Shown: positions 1-8,202, numbered from the stretch's first letter. The stretch: 14,477 bases of DNA from an uncultured Bacillota bacterium (GCA_945921365.1 CAMEKL010000003.1:1-14477), one strand, 5' to 3'. Made by a program: numbers and translations. Notes: generated by a model not told the origin, from the letters alone.

Positions 1-1
1 T

Positions 2-355
2 AGTGCAATGCTTCCATATTTAAGTTCTTGCACAAGCAAGGAAGAGGCAGAAGCAAAAACAAGGGAAAATTTTCCTTTAATAGAAAGTGTTGCAAACAAA
101 GTTCTTTCAGAAAATGGATTTTCCTACACTTCCAAAGCAAAGCTCGCTTGCGAGGAATTTCCAACAAGAGATTATGACGGAATAACTTTTGAAGCAGGTT
201 TTTATGATGCACTAATTTTAGAACTTGGAAGCGGAAAAGGAAACAACTGGTGGTGCGTTGTCTATCCCCCACTTTGTTTCCTTCAAACAAACAATCCAAA
301 AGAAGTTAAATACACTTCAAAACTTGTTGAAATTGTTAAAAATTTTTTTGGATAA
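2..355 (+). CDS. spoIIR: Stage II sporulation protein R (SpoIIR), 3' part only
   Basis: In known spore formers SpoIIR is the forespore-made signalling protein, secreted into the intermembrane space, that triggers SpoIIGA to process pro-sigma-E in the mother cell. The visible 117 codons match the C-terminal half of the family: an E-A-x-x-K/R segment near the start, the F-P-T-x-x-Y-D-G-I-T-F block, an A-G-F-Y-D-A-L-I-L-E-L-G stretch, and the diagnostic G-x-G-x-N-W-W-C-V-V-Y-P-P-L-C-F near the end. The frame is already open at base 2, and the family is usually about 200 residues. The ATG at base 8 is therefore almost certainly internal, and the true start, signal sequence and promoter lie left of the window. 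The TAA stop is separated by one base from the stop of the convergent ypeB. No terminator hairpin is seen after it. Confidence 0.9.
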   Translation, partial: SAMLPYLSSCTSKEEAEAKTRENFPLIESVANKVLSENGFSYTSKAKLACEEFPTRDYDGITFEAGFYDALILELGSGKGNNWWCVVYPPLCFLQTNNPKEVKYTSKLVEIVKNFFG

Positions 356-356
356 A

Positions 357-1712
357 TCACATAAGTTTGCTTCCGTCTGCTGTTTTAATTACTTTTAAAA
401 TGTTCTCCATTTCGCCAGTTTGTGCATTTACAAAAAAGTAGTATGTGTCGCCTTTTTTTGTGCATTCGATTTCATAGGTCAATTTTTCTCCTTCATACTC
501 AATTGGAGAAAGGCAAAGCCTTGTGTTTTTTATTTGATATTCACTTTCAATTTTACTTTCTGCACTGCTCTTGGAAATTGTTGCAGTTTGTATATTTCTC
601 TCAGTGTGATTTGTGTAATAAGTTGATGCCTCATAACCAATTATTTTACCTGTTTTTAAATCAACTTTAACTTTTATTAAATCTGGATATACGATAACTC
701 CATCAATTTCTGGCGCAAAGTTTAGATAAGCGTCCGCTTGAATTTTGTCACTCCAAACACACTGCATATTTTGTATGTCTTGCTTCTCTAAAAATTCTTT
801 TGCTTTTACTATCGCATCTTCTTTTGAGAGAACTTCATCATCACCATCTCTAATTGCTGAGAGCGTCAACAATTTTCCGCCTTTTTTTGTTAGTTGAGCA
901 TACAACAGGACGCCTTCGCAATCAACCTCAAAATCATATGTTTCAAACTTTCCGTTTGATGTCGCTTTATATTCAATTTCACAAGAAGGATAAAGCTCTT
1001 CAAGATTACTTTGCGCCTGCTCTTTTGATACCACTTCAAAATTTAAGCCTTTAATTTCTTTATTCAATGTTGAATCTGAAAAAGGTCCATCATAAATCAT
1101 TGTTGGATAGTCTTGATATTGATTTTTGATCTTTTTAAAATCTTTTGTAAAGTTATTGTAGTCTTCTTTTCCTGCATCTATATTTGCTGAAATAACATAA
1201 CCTTCATTTATGTTTTTTGATATTTTTGAAAGATTGATTTTTATTCCATATATAGAGTTATACAATTCCTTTAACTTTGATTTTTCTTCTGTTGTTAATT
1301 TTGTTCCATCTTTTGTTTTGTTTGATAGTGTTCTTGTGTATCCGCCAAGTTGATTGATAAATTTTGTGGTTTCACTGATTCCATTCATTGATATTGGGAG
1401 ATAAGAAAGTTGAACTTCAGCATTCGTAACATTGTCGTTTATATCTTGTAAAAGAGTGTTGGCATAGCTGGAATTTGTGCTTGCAACAAGTTTTGAAAGC
1501 TTGTTTTCCGTGTTGTTGACACTATCAACTAAATCATAAAAAGTTCTTTGATAAACTTTCTCTAAGTTCACGTTTGTTGTATTTAATCTTTGCATATTAA
1601 CCGCGTAGAGTGTGCTGAATGTAACAGCGAAAATTGCTAGCACAACTAAAAAAACAATTAGTGTTACAAAACTCTTTTTTGATATTAAAACTTTTGATTT
1701 TTTCTCTTCCAT
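357..1712 (-). CDS. ypeB: Spore germination protein YpeB
   Basis: YpeB is the partner of the cortex-lytic enzyme SleB. In Bacillus the two depend on each other for stable deposition in the spore. The 451-residue length fits the family. An N-terminal membrane anchor lies at about residues 14-37. It is followed by a helical region opening with the characteristic Y-Q-R-x-F-Y-D-L-V block (residues 54-62) and an N-x-L-S-K motif. The C-terminal third carries PepSY-like repeats (segments of the D-A-I-V-K-A-K-E-F-L and V-x-V-D-L-K-T-G-K-I-I-G-Y type), ending in an F-F-V-N-A-Q-T-G-E stretch. The ATG is preceded by AAGGAGA at a good distance, and the site fills the 12 bp gap after the sleB stop, so the gene is probably the last of the gerA-sleB-ypeB transcript. 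The TGA stop is convergent with spoIIR. Confidence 0.93.
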   Translation of the reverse strand: MEEKKSKVLISKKSFVTLIVFLVVLAIFAVTFSTLYAVNMQRLNTTNVNLEKVYQRTFYDLVDSVNNTENKLSKLVASTNSSYANTLLQDINDNVTNAEVQLSYLPISMNGISETTKFINQLGGYTRTLSNKTKDGTKLTTEEKSKLKELYNSIYGIKINLSKISKNINEGYVISANIDAGKEDYNNFTKDFKKIKNQYQDYPTMIYDGPFSDSTLNKEIKGLNFEVVSKEQAQSNLEELYPSCEIEYKATSNGKFETYDFEVDCEGVLLYAQLTKKGGKLLTLSAIRDGDDEVLSKEDAIVKAKEFLEKQDIQNMQCVWSDKIQADAYLNFAPEIDGVIVYPDLIKVKVDLKTGKIIGYEASTYYTNHTERNIQTATISKSSAESKIESEYQIKNTRLCLSPIEYEGEKLTYEIECTKKGDTYYFFVNAQTGEMENILKVIKTADGSKLM

Positions 1713-1724
1713 TTATCTCTCCTT

Positions 1725-2393
1725 TTAAATGGCAAACACATGCTTTCCAATTTGTGTTACAACTTTTCTTGAGAATATCCACTGACTTGTTGCAGTTGCA
1801 GGGTTATAGTAAAACACACAGCCATAAGTTGGGTCCCAGCCATTAAGCGCATCTTGCGCCGCTTGATAGCACTCGCTGTTTGGTTCTAAGTTTATCTGTC
1901 CATCATAAACAGCAGTGAAAGCCCAAGGCTGGTAAACAACACCATAAATTGTGTTTGGAAAATCTGGGCTTTTAACCCTATTTAAAATAACGGCGCCAAC
2001 AGCAACTTTCCCTGCATAAGGCTCTCCTCTAGCTTCGGCGTAAATGCACTTAGCAATTAAATAAAGGTCGTTGCTCGAATTTCCTCCAAGATTAACTCCA
2101 AGATAATCTGCCGTTGTGGAATTAACAACTCCAGTTTGTGCAAGGCCATAATCAGCTTGAAATTTTTTAACAGCTGCGGTTGTTTGTGGTCCATAAATTC
2201 CATCTATGTTCCCTTTATAGTATCCCAAATTTTGAAGTCTCTGTTGGATTGCTTTTGTGTCTGCTTGAGTTTGAACACTTGAAATTTTGCTGTTCTCAAC
2301 AATTCTATAAGAAATGTAATTTGCAGATGCAAAAACAAAAATAAATGCAATTAAAATTATTGAAACGATTTTTACAACTCTCTTTTTTGCCAT
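1725..2393 (-). CDS. sleB: Spore cortex-lytic enzyme SleB
   Basis: SleB is a lytic transglycosylase that degrades the muramic-delta-lactam-containing cortex peptidoglycan during germination. The 222-residue product has an N-terminal hydrophobic export/anchor segment (residues 7-23), a PG_binding_1 domain (about 44-97, with the repeat core L-G-Y-Y-x-G-x-I-D-G-I-Y-G-P-x-T) and a C-terminal SleB/CwlJ hydrolase domain (about 108-222). The latter has the A-E-A-R-G-E-P-Y motif at 119-126, where E120 is the likely catalytic glutamate, then A-V-G-A-V-I-L-N-R-V and the terminal G-x-H-x-F. All expected parts are present, so it appears functional. The ATG is preceded by AAAGGAG with a 6-base spacer. It follows gerAC after 54 bp of A-rich sequence and is followed 12 bp later by ypeB, the usual sleB-ypeB order. 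No convincing separate promoter was found in the 54 bp gap. Confidence 0.95.
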   Translation of the reverse strand: MAKKRVVKIVSIILIAFIFVFASANYISYRIVENSKISSVQTQADTKAIQQRLQNLGYYKGNIDGIYGPQTTAAVKKFQADYGLAQTGVVNSTTADYLGVNLGGNSSNDLYLIAKCIYAEARGEPYAGKVAVGAVILNRVKSPDFPNTIYGVVYQPWAFTAVYDGQINLEPNSECYQAAQDALNGWDPTYGCVFYYNPATATSQWIFSRKVVTQIGKHVFAI

Positions 2394-2447
2394 TTTTTAC
2401 TCCTTTTTTTGTTATTTTTATAATTTTTATTATTTTTATTCTCTTTT

Positions 2448-3686
2448 TTAATTTTTTCTTAAATTTATTTCCATAACAACTTTTATTCCTTTCATGTAGT
2501 CTTCTTGATTTTCTAATGAGTAGATATAGTTTTTAAATTTATTTTTATCTTTCTTTTCAAGCATTTCATAAAAGTTAAACGGATCAGCATTTAGTTGTTT
2601 TATCTTTTCAAAAGAAGTGTAAAAATCACTTTTTATTTTTTCCTTAGCATCTCGTCTCATTTTGTCATTAAAGTGAGTTGTTTTTGGAATGTATGTTTTA
2701 ATCAATGCATTTTTTTGAAGAATTTCCATAACGTCTAACTGCATACTTAAACTGAATTTCACGCAAGGAATATCTCCATCAAAATATGCTTCCTTTTTCA
2801 CCCTGCGTCCTTGGCAAACAAGCACAACAGTTGCATCTTGTAAATTTTCATCACTATAGTTTTGCAAATTTATATTACTTTTTTTTGTGTTTGGAGTTCC
2901 CCAGGACAAATTTCTAACATCTTCACTTTCTAAAATTCCAGCATTTTTCCCTTTAACGAGAACAACAACACTTCCATCATTTTCAAGTTTTTTATCTTCT
3001 TTTTTTTGTCCACTCTCAGAGTTTCCAGAGCCTCCTGAGCTATCTGATGAGGCGCTATTGTTTTCGCCAGATAAGTCAACTCCTTCATCTGCAAGTTTTA
3101 AATAACTGACAAATGTTGTTCTGCTTGGCTTATTTGCACTTTCATATACGCTTTCAATATTGCTATCAAATCCTGTTACAAACTTAGCATTGTGTGTAAC
3201 AATGTTAGACTCATTGCTGGAATCTTCACTTTCAAGAGGAAGTGTTTTCTCCAAAAACTCCTTTGCAGTTGTGTTTGTGCAAATTATGTTTGTTGAGTTG
3301 TTAACAACATACTCCCTTGCAAAGTAATCAAGAGTTTCTGTTAAGTTTTCACTCGCCTGCAAATTTACAACAATCGTGCTTAGATGTGCAAGAGCGATTT
3401 GCTTTCCAAGGTAATCTCCAGCAAGTTGAAGAGCTTGCGTTATACTTTCTCCTTTCGCACTTGTTAGTGTGTAGTTCTCACTGAAATTCTGAGTTGAACT
3501 AGAAGTAAAAGAGAGAATAGACACTTCATATTCATCTCCAATTTTATCAACTCCAACCGCCCTTAAGATTGCGTGATTAGTGCTTTGCGAAGGTTTTATT
3601 GCACAAGAAAAAATTGAAAAAGCAGATATTATGAAAATCAAAACAAGAATTGGACGTTTAAATGAAAATTCAAAAAATTTTTTCAT
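2448..3686 (-). CDS. gerAC: Germinant receptor C subunit lipoprotein, Ger(x)C family
   Basis: This is the C subunit of a GerA-type nutrient germinant receptor, a lipoprotein facing outward at the spore inner membrane. A signal peptide (residues 1-27) ends in a lipobox-like I-F-S-C with the lipidated cysteine at C28. Phe at the -2 position is unusual but tolerable. The following A-x-L-R-A-V-G-V-D-K-x-x-x-x-Y-E-V-S segment is typical of Ger(x)C proteins. The C-terminal third has the usual long helices, rich in Lys, Glu and Phe, and ends in a short V-V-M-E-I-N-L-R strand. Residues 201-238 form a Ser/Gly/Asn then Lys/Glu linker not expected from the core fold. The gene starts inside the gerAB stop (ATGA) with a GGAGG six bases upstream. 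The assignment comes from gene order plus motifs; which germinant it serves cannot be told. Confidence 0.88.
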   Translation of the reverse strand: MKKFFEFSFKRPILVLIFIISAFSIFSCAIKPSQSTNHAILRAVGVDKIGDEYEVSILSFTSSSTQNFSENYTLTSAKGESITQALQLAGDYLGKQIALAHLSTIVVNLQASENLTETLDYFAREYVVNNSTNIICTNTTAKEFLEKTLPLESEDSSNESNIVTHNAKFVTGFDSNIESVYESANKPSRTTFVSYLKLADEGVDLSGENNSASSDSSGGSGNSESGQKKEDKKLENDGSVVVLVKGKNAGILESEDVRNLSWGTPNTKKSNINLQNYSDENLQDATVVLVCQGRRVKKEAYFDGDIPCVKFSLSMQLDVMEILQKNALIKTYIPKTTHFNDKMRRDAKEKIKSDFYTSFEKIKQLNADPFNFYEMLEKKDKNKFKNYIYSLENQEDYMKGIKVVMEINLRKN

Positions 3687-4888
3687 TTTGCGCCTCCAAC
3701 TTTAAAACTTTTTTTTATTGCGAGTTTTTTATTAAAATTTTTCATCTCGCTTATCCACTTTAAATCTTCGTTGTATAATTTCACAATGTAGTGTTTTTTC
3801 CTTTCTGTTTTCTTTTTAATAAAAGAAATAGCAAAACAAAGAATTGAAACAAAAACACTAATTGCAAAGCACACAAAACTTGCAACTTGTTGTGAAAGCA
3901 CGAGCATTGAAATTGCTCCGTAGAAAAGCAGGAGTTCCAAAAGAATAAAAATTATATTGAACGGAATTAAAATAAAGCGTTTATCATAAGAAAATTTTCT
4001 TGTTTTTGTTATGTTATAAAGCGAATTAACTACAACAAAAAGATAAATTGGGCCTTGAAAAAGAAAAATTGTAAGCATAAGTGTTGTTGGAAGCCAATCT
4101 AAATTTTCAATGATTGCAGCAAGCGGAACAAATTCAATTATATCTGTTATTGCGTGAAAATGCATATATGCTGTGTATTTAAAAAATGAGAAATATGCAA
4201 TATAGAAAGAGGATAAAATTATAAGAGCATAGCAAACAAACTTTATTACATTCGTTTTTATTTTTTCAAAATTAACTTTTCCCATAAAGGGCAAAATAAA
4301 AATAAAATCGCCAAATGAAATAAAATTTCTAAATGTTCCATTAAAAATTTCACTTGAATTTCTAACAAAAAGTGGAGTTAAAGAATGGAAATTGCTTGTT
4401 AAAAATCCAAGAACTATAATAAAAACTAACACAAAAAAAATCATTGGAAAGAAAAACTCAACAGTTCTTGAAAAAGCATTGATTTTAAACAGAAACAAGC
4501 TGTTTATTGTTAATAAAAATAAAAAAAGAAAGAGAGAAAGGGTTCCTTCTTCATAAATTGCTTCTTTAACAAAATAAATTCCAGCAGAAATCAAGAAAAA
4601 CAATTTGAAAATAAAGAAAATAAAAAATAAAAAATAGACAATTTTTGCAAAGAACATTCCAATTCTTTTCTCTAAAAAAGCAGAAAAAGAAACATCTTCA
4701 TTTCGTAAAAAAGTTATGAAAACCAAAACAAAGCAAATTAAGTCAATAATAAGTGCAAGAAAAAACGATATAATTCCATCTGTTCTTGCGTATTTATAAA
4801 GTGACGCTGGCAAAAATGTAAGCTTAAATCCAAGCATAGAGATAAAAATCAAAATGCCAAGTTGTCTTGATGAAATTTCCTTTTTCAT
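3683..4888 (-). CDS. gerAB: Germinant receptor B subunit, GerAB/APC-type membrane protein
   Basis: This is the B subunit of the germinant receptor, a membrane protein of the amino acid/polyamine/organocation transporter fold thought to bind the germinant. The 401-residue product is strongly hydrophobic, with about ten predicted membrane segments. It begins with a typical K-x-x-I-S-x-R-Q-L-G-x-L-I-F-I-S-M-L-G segment and the family's F-L-P-A block at about residues 25-28. The C terminus has an extra Lys-rich cytoplasmic-type tail of about 45 residues, making the protein slightly longer than the usual 360-370. The start overlaps the gerAA stop by four bases (ATGA) with a GTGAGG-like site eight bases upstream, and the stop overlaps the gerAC start in the same way, so the three subunits are probably translationally coupled. 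The substrate cannot be inferred. Confidence 0.9.
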   Translation of the reverse strand: MKKEISSRQLGILIFISMLGFKLTFLPASLYKYARTDGIISFFLALIIDLICFVLVFITFLRNEDVSFSAFLEKRIGMFFAKIVYFLFFIFFIFKLFFLISAGIYFVKEAIYEEGTLSLFLFLFLLTINSLFLFKINAFSRTVEFFFPMIFFVLVFIIVLGFLTSNFHSLTPLFVRNSSEIFNGTFRNFISFGDFIFILPFMGKVNFEKIKTNVIKFVCYALIILSSFYIAYFSFFKYTAYMHFHAITDIIEFVPLAAIIENLDWLPTTLMLTIFLFQGPIYLFVVVNSLYNITKTRKFSYDKRFILIPFNIIFILLELLLFYGAISMLVLSQQVASFVCFAISVFVSILCFAISFIKKKTERKKHYIVKLYNEDLKWISEMKNFNKKLAIKKSFKVGGAK

Positions 4889-6324
4889 TTTTTAAGCCTC
4901 ACTTTATTTTTATTTTTAAATGAGCGTGGTCTATCCACCATTTTCGTTATGTTAGATTTATAAAAAGCGTCTTTTAAATCTGACCTAACAAGTGGCGAAA
5001 GTGGAGCAAGATATGGAGCTCCGTAGTTATTTAAACTGTTAAGATAACCAACAGTAAAAACAACACCTGAAACAATTCCAAAAAGTCCAAAACCGCCACC
5101 AAGCAAAATAAAAACTGCTCTTAAAAGATTGAGTTGCCCCTCTTGGTCGGGCACTGTGTAGATTGAAATAATTGACAGTGCAATAACAAGAACGCCAGGT
5201 GGAGATATAAGACCAGCTTTAACGCCTGTGTCGCCCAAAATTAACGCTCCAACAATGCTTGTTGCAAGACCTAAATATTGCGGAAGCCTCAAACTAACTT
5301 CATACAGAAGTTGAAATAAAATAAGAAGAAAAACAATTTCCAAAAAAGGAGTAAGTGGAATTGTTTGCGTTGCGTTATCGATTGTTACAAGAAATTTAAA
5401 CGGAACAAGATTGTAATGATAAAATCTTAGTGCAAGATAAAAGCCTGGAACTATAATCGACATAAAAATTCCAAAAAGTCTTATAAAGCGAATAAATGTT
5501 GCATAAAAATTATTTGTGTAATAGTCATTGCTAGACTGAATATCTTCCATATATAAAAATGGCAATGTTAGAACAATTGGAGAATTGTCAACAATTATCG
5601 CAACTCTGCCTTCAAGCATTTTACCAACAACAATATCTGGTTTTTCTGTGGAACCAACTTGTTTGAAAACTGAAAATCTTTTATCCTCTAAAAAATTTAT
5701 CAAATAATAAGCGTCAATAACTCCATCGATGTTTATTTTTTCAAGCCTACTTTTAATGCTGCAAACAACAGCTTTGCTTGCAATTCCCTCTATGTATGAA
5801 ATAACAACCTTTGTTTGAGTGTATTTGCCAACAGAAAGTTCTTTAAGAACAAGTTTATCTGTTGCAAGGCGTCTTCTAATAAGCGTTATGTTTGTTCTAA
5901 TATCTTCAACAAAACCCTCTCTTGGCCCTTTCAAAACTGCGGAAGTCGGTGGCTCTTGTGGAAGGCGAGCCGGATAATCAACAATGTCAACTGAAAGGCA
6001 AGCATCCGTTTGATTATTTGAAAATATTAGAATTTTATTTTGAGTTATTGCCTTTTTAACACTCTGTTCATCTTCAAGTTTTTCAATTATCCCTGTTGAA
6101 ATTATTTGATTTTTAAGATTATCAAGTGTTGGATTCTCGCTATCCTTACCATTTTCATAATCTAAAATTGGCTTTAAAATTCCATAGATTAGATAGTCTT
6201 CTTTTATCATGCTTTTATAAAAAAGCAGGGTTAAAGTGACATCTTTGCACTTAACCTGCTTTTCAACAACGTCTAAATTCTCTCCAATAATAGTTTTTGC
6301 AAATTCAAAAAGCATGTTTTCCAT
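4885..6324 (-). CDS. gerAA: Germinant receptor A subunit, GerA family
   Basis: This is the A subunit of the germinant receptor, with a soluble N-terminal region followed by a membrane domain. The signature N-terminal block is present: P-A-R-x-P-Q-E-P-P-T-S-A-V, then K-G-P-R-E-G-F (132-138) and N-I-T-L-I-R-R-R-L. Later come the D-N-S-P-I-V-L-T-x-P motif and a C-terminal membrane domain with about five helices, including E-V-S-L-R-L-P and S-I-V-G-A-L-I-L-G-D. The 479-residue length is normal. The start is not settled. The first ATG (6324) has no clear ribosome binding site, while a second in-frame ATG at 6315 follows GGAAAAC; both keep the conserved region intact. glmS ends 28 bp upstream, and a sigma-G-like promoter overlaps its stop codon. 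The gene leads the gerA-sleB-ypeB series. Confidence 0.93.
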   Translation of the reverse strand: MENMLFEFAKTIIGENLDVVEKQVKCKDVTLTLLFYKSMIKEDYLIYGILKPILDYENGKDSENPTLDNLKNQIISTGIIEKLEDEQSVKKAITQNKILIFSNNQTDACLSVDIVDYPARLPQEPPTSAVLKGPREGFVEDIRTNITLIRRRLATDKLVLKELSVGKYTQTKVVISYIEGIASKAVVCSIKSRLEKINIDGVIDAYYLINFLEDKRFSVFKQVGSTEKPDIVVGKMLEGRVAIIVDNSPIVLTLPFLYMEDIQSSNDYYTNNFYATFIRFIRLFGIFMSIIVPGFYLALRFYHYNLVPFKFLVTIDNATQTIPLTPFLEIVFLLILFQLLYEVSLRLPQYLGLATSIVGALILGDTGVKAGLISPPGVLVIALSIISIYTVPDQEGQLNLLRAVFILLGGGFGLFGIVSGVVFTVGYLNSLNNYGAPYLAPLSPLVRSDLKDAFYKSNITKMVDRPRSFKNKNKVRLKK

Positions 6325-6329
6325 AAAAC

Positions 6330-6359
6330 TATTATTCTTAAAAATTTAATAACTATTCA
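6330..6359 (-). promoter_or_regulatory. Possible sigma-G/sigma-F type promoter for the ger operon
   Basis: On the minus strand, TGAATA (6359-6354) is followed after 17 bases by AATAATA (6336-6330). This closely resembles the forespore consensus (TGNATA, about 17-18 bases, CATNNTA). Receptor operons in known spore formers are transcribed in the forespore by sigma-G, so the position fits. Two cautions apply: the TGAATA is built from the last glmS codons (Val-Glu-stop), and the region is AT-rich. Initiation about 6-8 bases downstream would fall on or next to the first gerAA ATG, implying a leaderless message or use of the 6315 start. Confidence 0.35.
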
Positions 6360-8149
6360 ACAGTCACGCTTTTTGCCAAATTTCTTGGCATATCTGGATT
6401 ATATTTTTTTTCAAGTGCGGAAAAATACGCAAAGAATTGTATGGGAATAATTGAAAAAAGTGGCATTAAATTTTCTTGCATTTCTTCAAGTTTAAAAAAG
6501 AAATCACAGTTTTTTTCAAGGTCAAATTGGCTTATAATTAGCGTTTTTGCACCCCTTGCCTTACACTCACAAACAGAATTCACAGTTTTGTCTATTAAGC
6601 ATCTTTTTGTTATAATTGCAACAACAAGAGAGTTTTCATCTAGAAGCGAAAGAGTTCCATGTTTAAGTTCCCCAGCATAATAACCTTCTGCATGAGAATA
6701 TGTGATTTCTTTGAGTTTTAGCGCACTTTCAAGCGCTATCACACCATCAATTCCCTTACCTATGAAAAAGAATTTTTTAAAGCAAAATAAATTTTTAAAA
6801 ATAGCTTCGTTTGAATAAGTTTTAATGGTTTTTTCAAGATTTAAATAAATTTTTTTCTCATTTAATTTGACTCCAGAAAGCTTTATAATTGAAGCAAGTT
6901 GAGTGGAAAATGTTTTTGTTGCAGCAACTGCTTTCTCTTTTCCCGCCTGCGTTATCAGCATATAATCAGCAAAATTTAAAATTGTGCTTTTTTCTGTGTT
7001 TGTGATAACAGCTGTTTTTAAATTATTCTCCTTTGCAAGTCTAAGCCCGGCAATTGTGTCTGCCGTTTCTCCACTTTGAGTTATAGCAATAACAAGTTCG
7101 CCATTTTCAAATATTTGTTTGCTATATCTATATTCACTTGCAAGCTCAACATTTATTTTTTTGTTTAAAACTTCTTGCAAAATGATTTTTCCAGCAAGAC
7201 ATGCATGATATGCTGTTCCACAACCAATAAAGGTTAAACAGCTTGCTTTTTCTATTGCACTTTTAAAGGTTGAAACATCTTCTTTTAGTGTTTCACAAAC
7301 TGCATTTGAGATTTCAAAAATTTCTTTTTGCATGAAATGACTAAAATTCTTGCAAGATTTTTTTTCATGTTTGTTCAATAGGATATCGCTTTCTTTATAA
7401 ACTGGATTTAGATTTTTGTCATAAAACTCGATCTGTTTTTTTCTAACGATAGCAATTTCGTTATCAACGAGAGAAAAATAACTTATTTGTTTTTTTCTGC
7501 AAAGTTTTGAAATTGCAAAAACATCACTTGCAACAATTTTTTTTGTTTTTAAACTTCCAATTAAAACTGGGCTTAGATTTTTAAAAACAAAAATCACATT
7601 TGGGAGTTTTTGAAAAATAAGCGCAACTGCCCATGAACCTTTTAAAAGTTTTTGAGCTTTTGAAATTGAATTTAAAATTAGCTTTTCTATCATTTTTTTG
7701 CTTAAAATTACATTTTTTTTGATTTTTTTGCTATTTCTTAATAATTTTTCTTCATTTTTATAAAAACTTTCAATTATTTTTGCAATTATTTCACTGTCTG
7801 TTTTCGAATAGGTTTTAAAATTAAATTCGTTTTTAAGCTGAATATAATTTTCAATAATTCCATTATGCACCAAAACAAATTCTCCACTTGTGTGTGGATG
7901 ACAATTTATTAAATCCGCTTTGCCATGAGTTGCCCATCTTGTGTGTGCAATTCCATATGAACTTTTTTTATTAAATTCAATTTTATTTTTCAAATTATTA
8001 ACTTCGCCAACAGTTTTATATATTTTTATTTTTTTGTTTCCCAGCGCAATTCCCGCTGAGTCATATCCTCTATATTCTAAAGATTTTAATCCATCAAACA
8101 AATTTGAAGCAGCTTTTCCGTTTCCAACGTAGCCAACAATTCCACACAT
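6353..8149 (-). CDS. glmS: Glutamine-fructose-6-phosphate aminotransferase (isomerizing)
   Basis: GlmS converts fructose 6-phosphate and glutamine into glucosamine 6-phosphate and glutamate, the first committed step towards UDP-GlcNAc and peptidoglycan. The N-terminal glutaminase domain has the nucleophile Cys2 in M-C-G-I-V-G-Y, then E-Y-R-G-Y-D-S-A-G (25-33), H-T-R-W-A-T-H-G (69-76) and H-N-G-I-I-E-N-Y (95-102). Two SIS domains follow, with G-C-G-T-A-Y-H-A (309-316), T-Q-S-G-E-T-A-D-T (357-365), A-A-T-K-T-F-S-T-Q, L-K-E-I-T-Y-S-H-A-E-G and E-L-K-H-G. The C terminus is the invariant P-R-N-L-A-K-S-V-T-V-E. At 598 residues it is full length. Residues 131-171 are a Lys-rich stretch in the glutaminase domain. 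The start has AGGAG five bases upstream. A terminator separates it from the MBL/secA genes upstream; gerAA follows 28 bp downstream. Confidence 0.97.
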   Translation of the reverse strand: MCGIVGYVGNGKAASNLFDGLKSLEYRGYDSAGIALGNKKIKIYKTVGEVNNLKNKIEFNKKSSYGIAHTRWATHGKADLINCHPHTSGEFVLVHNGIIENYIQLKNEFNFKTYSKTDSEIIAKIIESFYKNEEKLLRNSKKIKKNVILSKKMIEKLILNSISKAQKLLKGSWAVALIFQKLPNVIFVFKNLSPVLIGSLKTKKIVASDVFAISKLCRKKQISYFSLVDNEIAIVRKKQIEFYDKNLNPVYKESDILLNKHEKKSCKNFSHFMQKEIFEISNAVCETLKEDVSTFKSAIEKASCLTFIGCGTAYHACLAGKIILQEVLNKKINVELASEYRYSKQIFENGELVIAITQSGETADTIAGLRLAKENNLKTAVITNTEKSTILNFADYMLITQAGKEKAVAATKTFSTQLASIIKLSGVKLNEKKIYLNLEKTIKTYSNEAIFKNLFCFKKFFFIGKGIDGVIALESALKLKEITYSHAEGYYAGELKHGTLSLLDENSLVVAIITKRCLIDKTVNSVCECKARGAKTLIISQFDLEKNCDFFFKLEEMQENLMPLFSIIPIQFFAYFSALEKKYNPDMPRNLAKSVTVE

Positions 8150-8172
8150 ATTTTCTCCTAAAATATCCCCGT

Positions 8173-8202
8173 AGTATATTTTATGAAAAAAAATGCTAGC
8201 AA
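8173..8202 (-). promoter_or_regulatory. Candidate glmS promoter
   Basis: On the minus strand, TTGCTA (8202-8197) and TATACT (8178-8173), 18 bases apart, resemble a housekeeping promoter placed directly after the T-run of the upstream terminator. The -35 element lies inside the terminator stem. The resulting leader is only about 20 bases, ending in TAGGAG before the glmS ATG. This is too short for the glmS ribozyme found in many Firmicutes. Confidence 0.45.

Noticed and set aside
8..355. A complete 115-residue gene starting at the ATG at base 8
   Set aside because: The frame is open to the window edge and the homology begins mid-domain. It is the 3' part of spoIIR, not a small gene.
2394..2447. 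Separate sigma-G promoter before sleB (AGAATA-like element in A-rich DNA)
   Set aside because: The matching -10 is poor and the stretch is almost pure A/T, so matches occur by chance.
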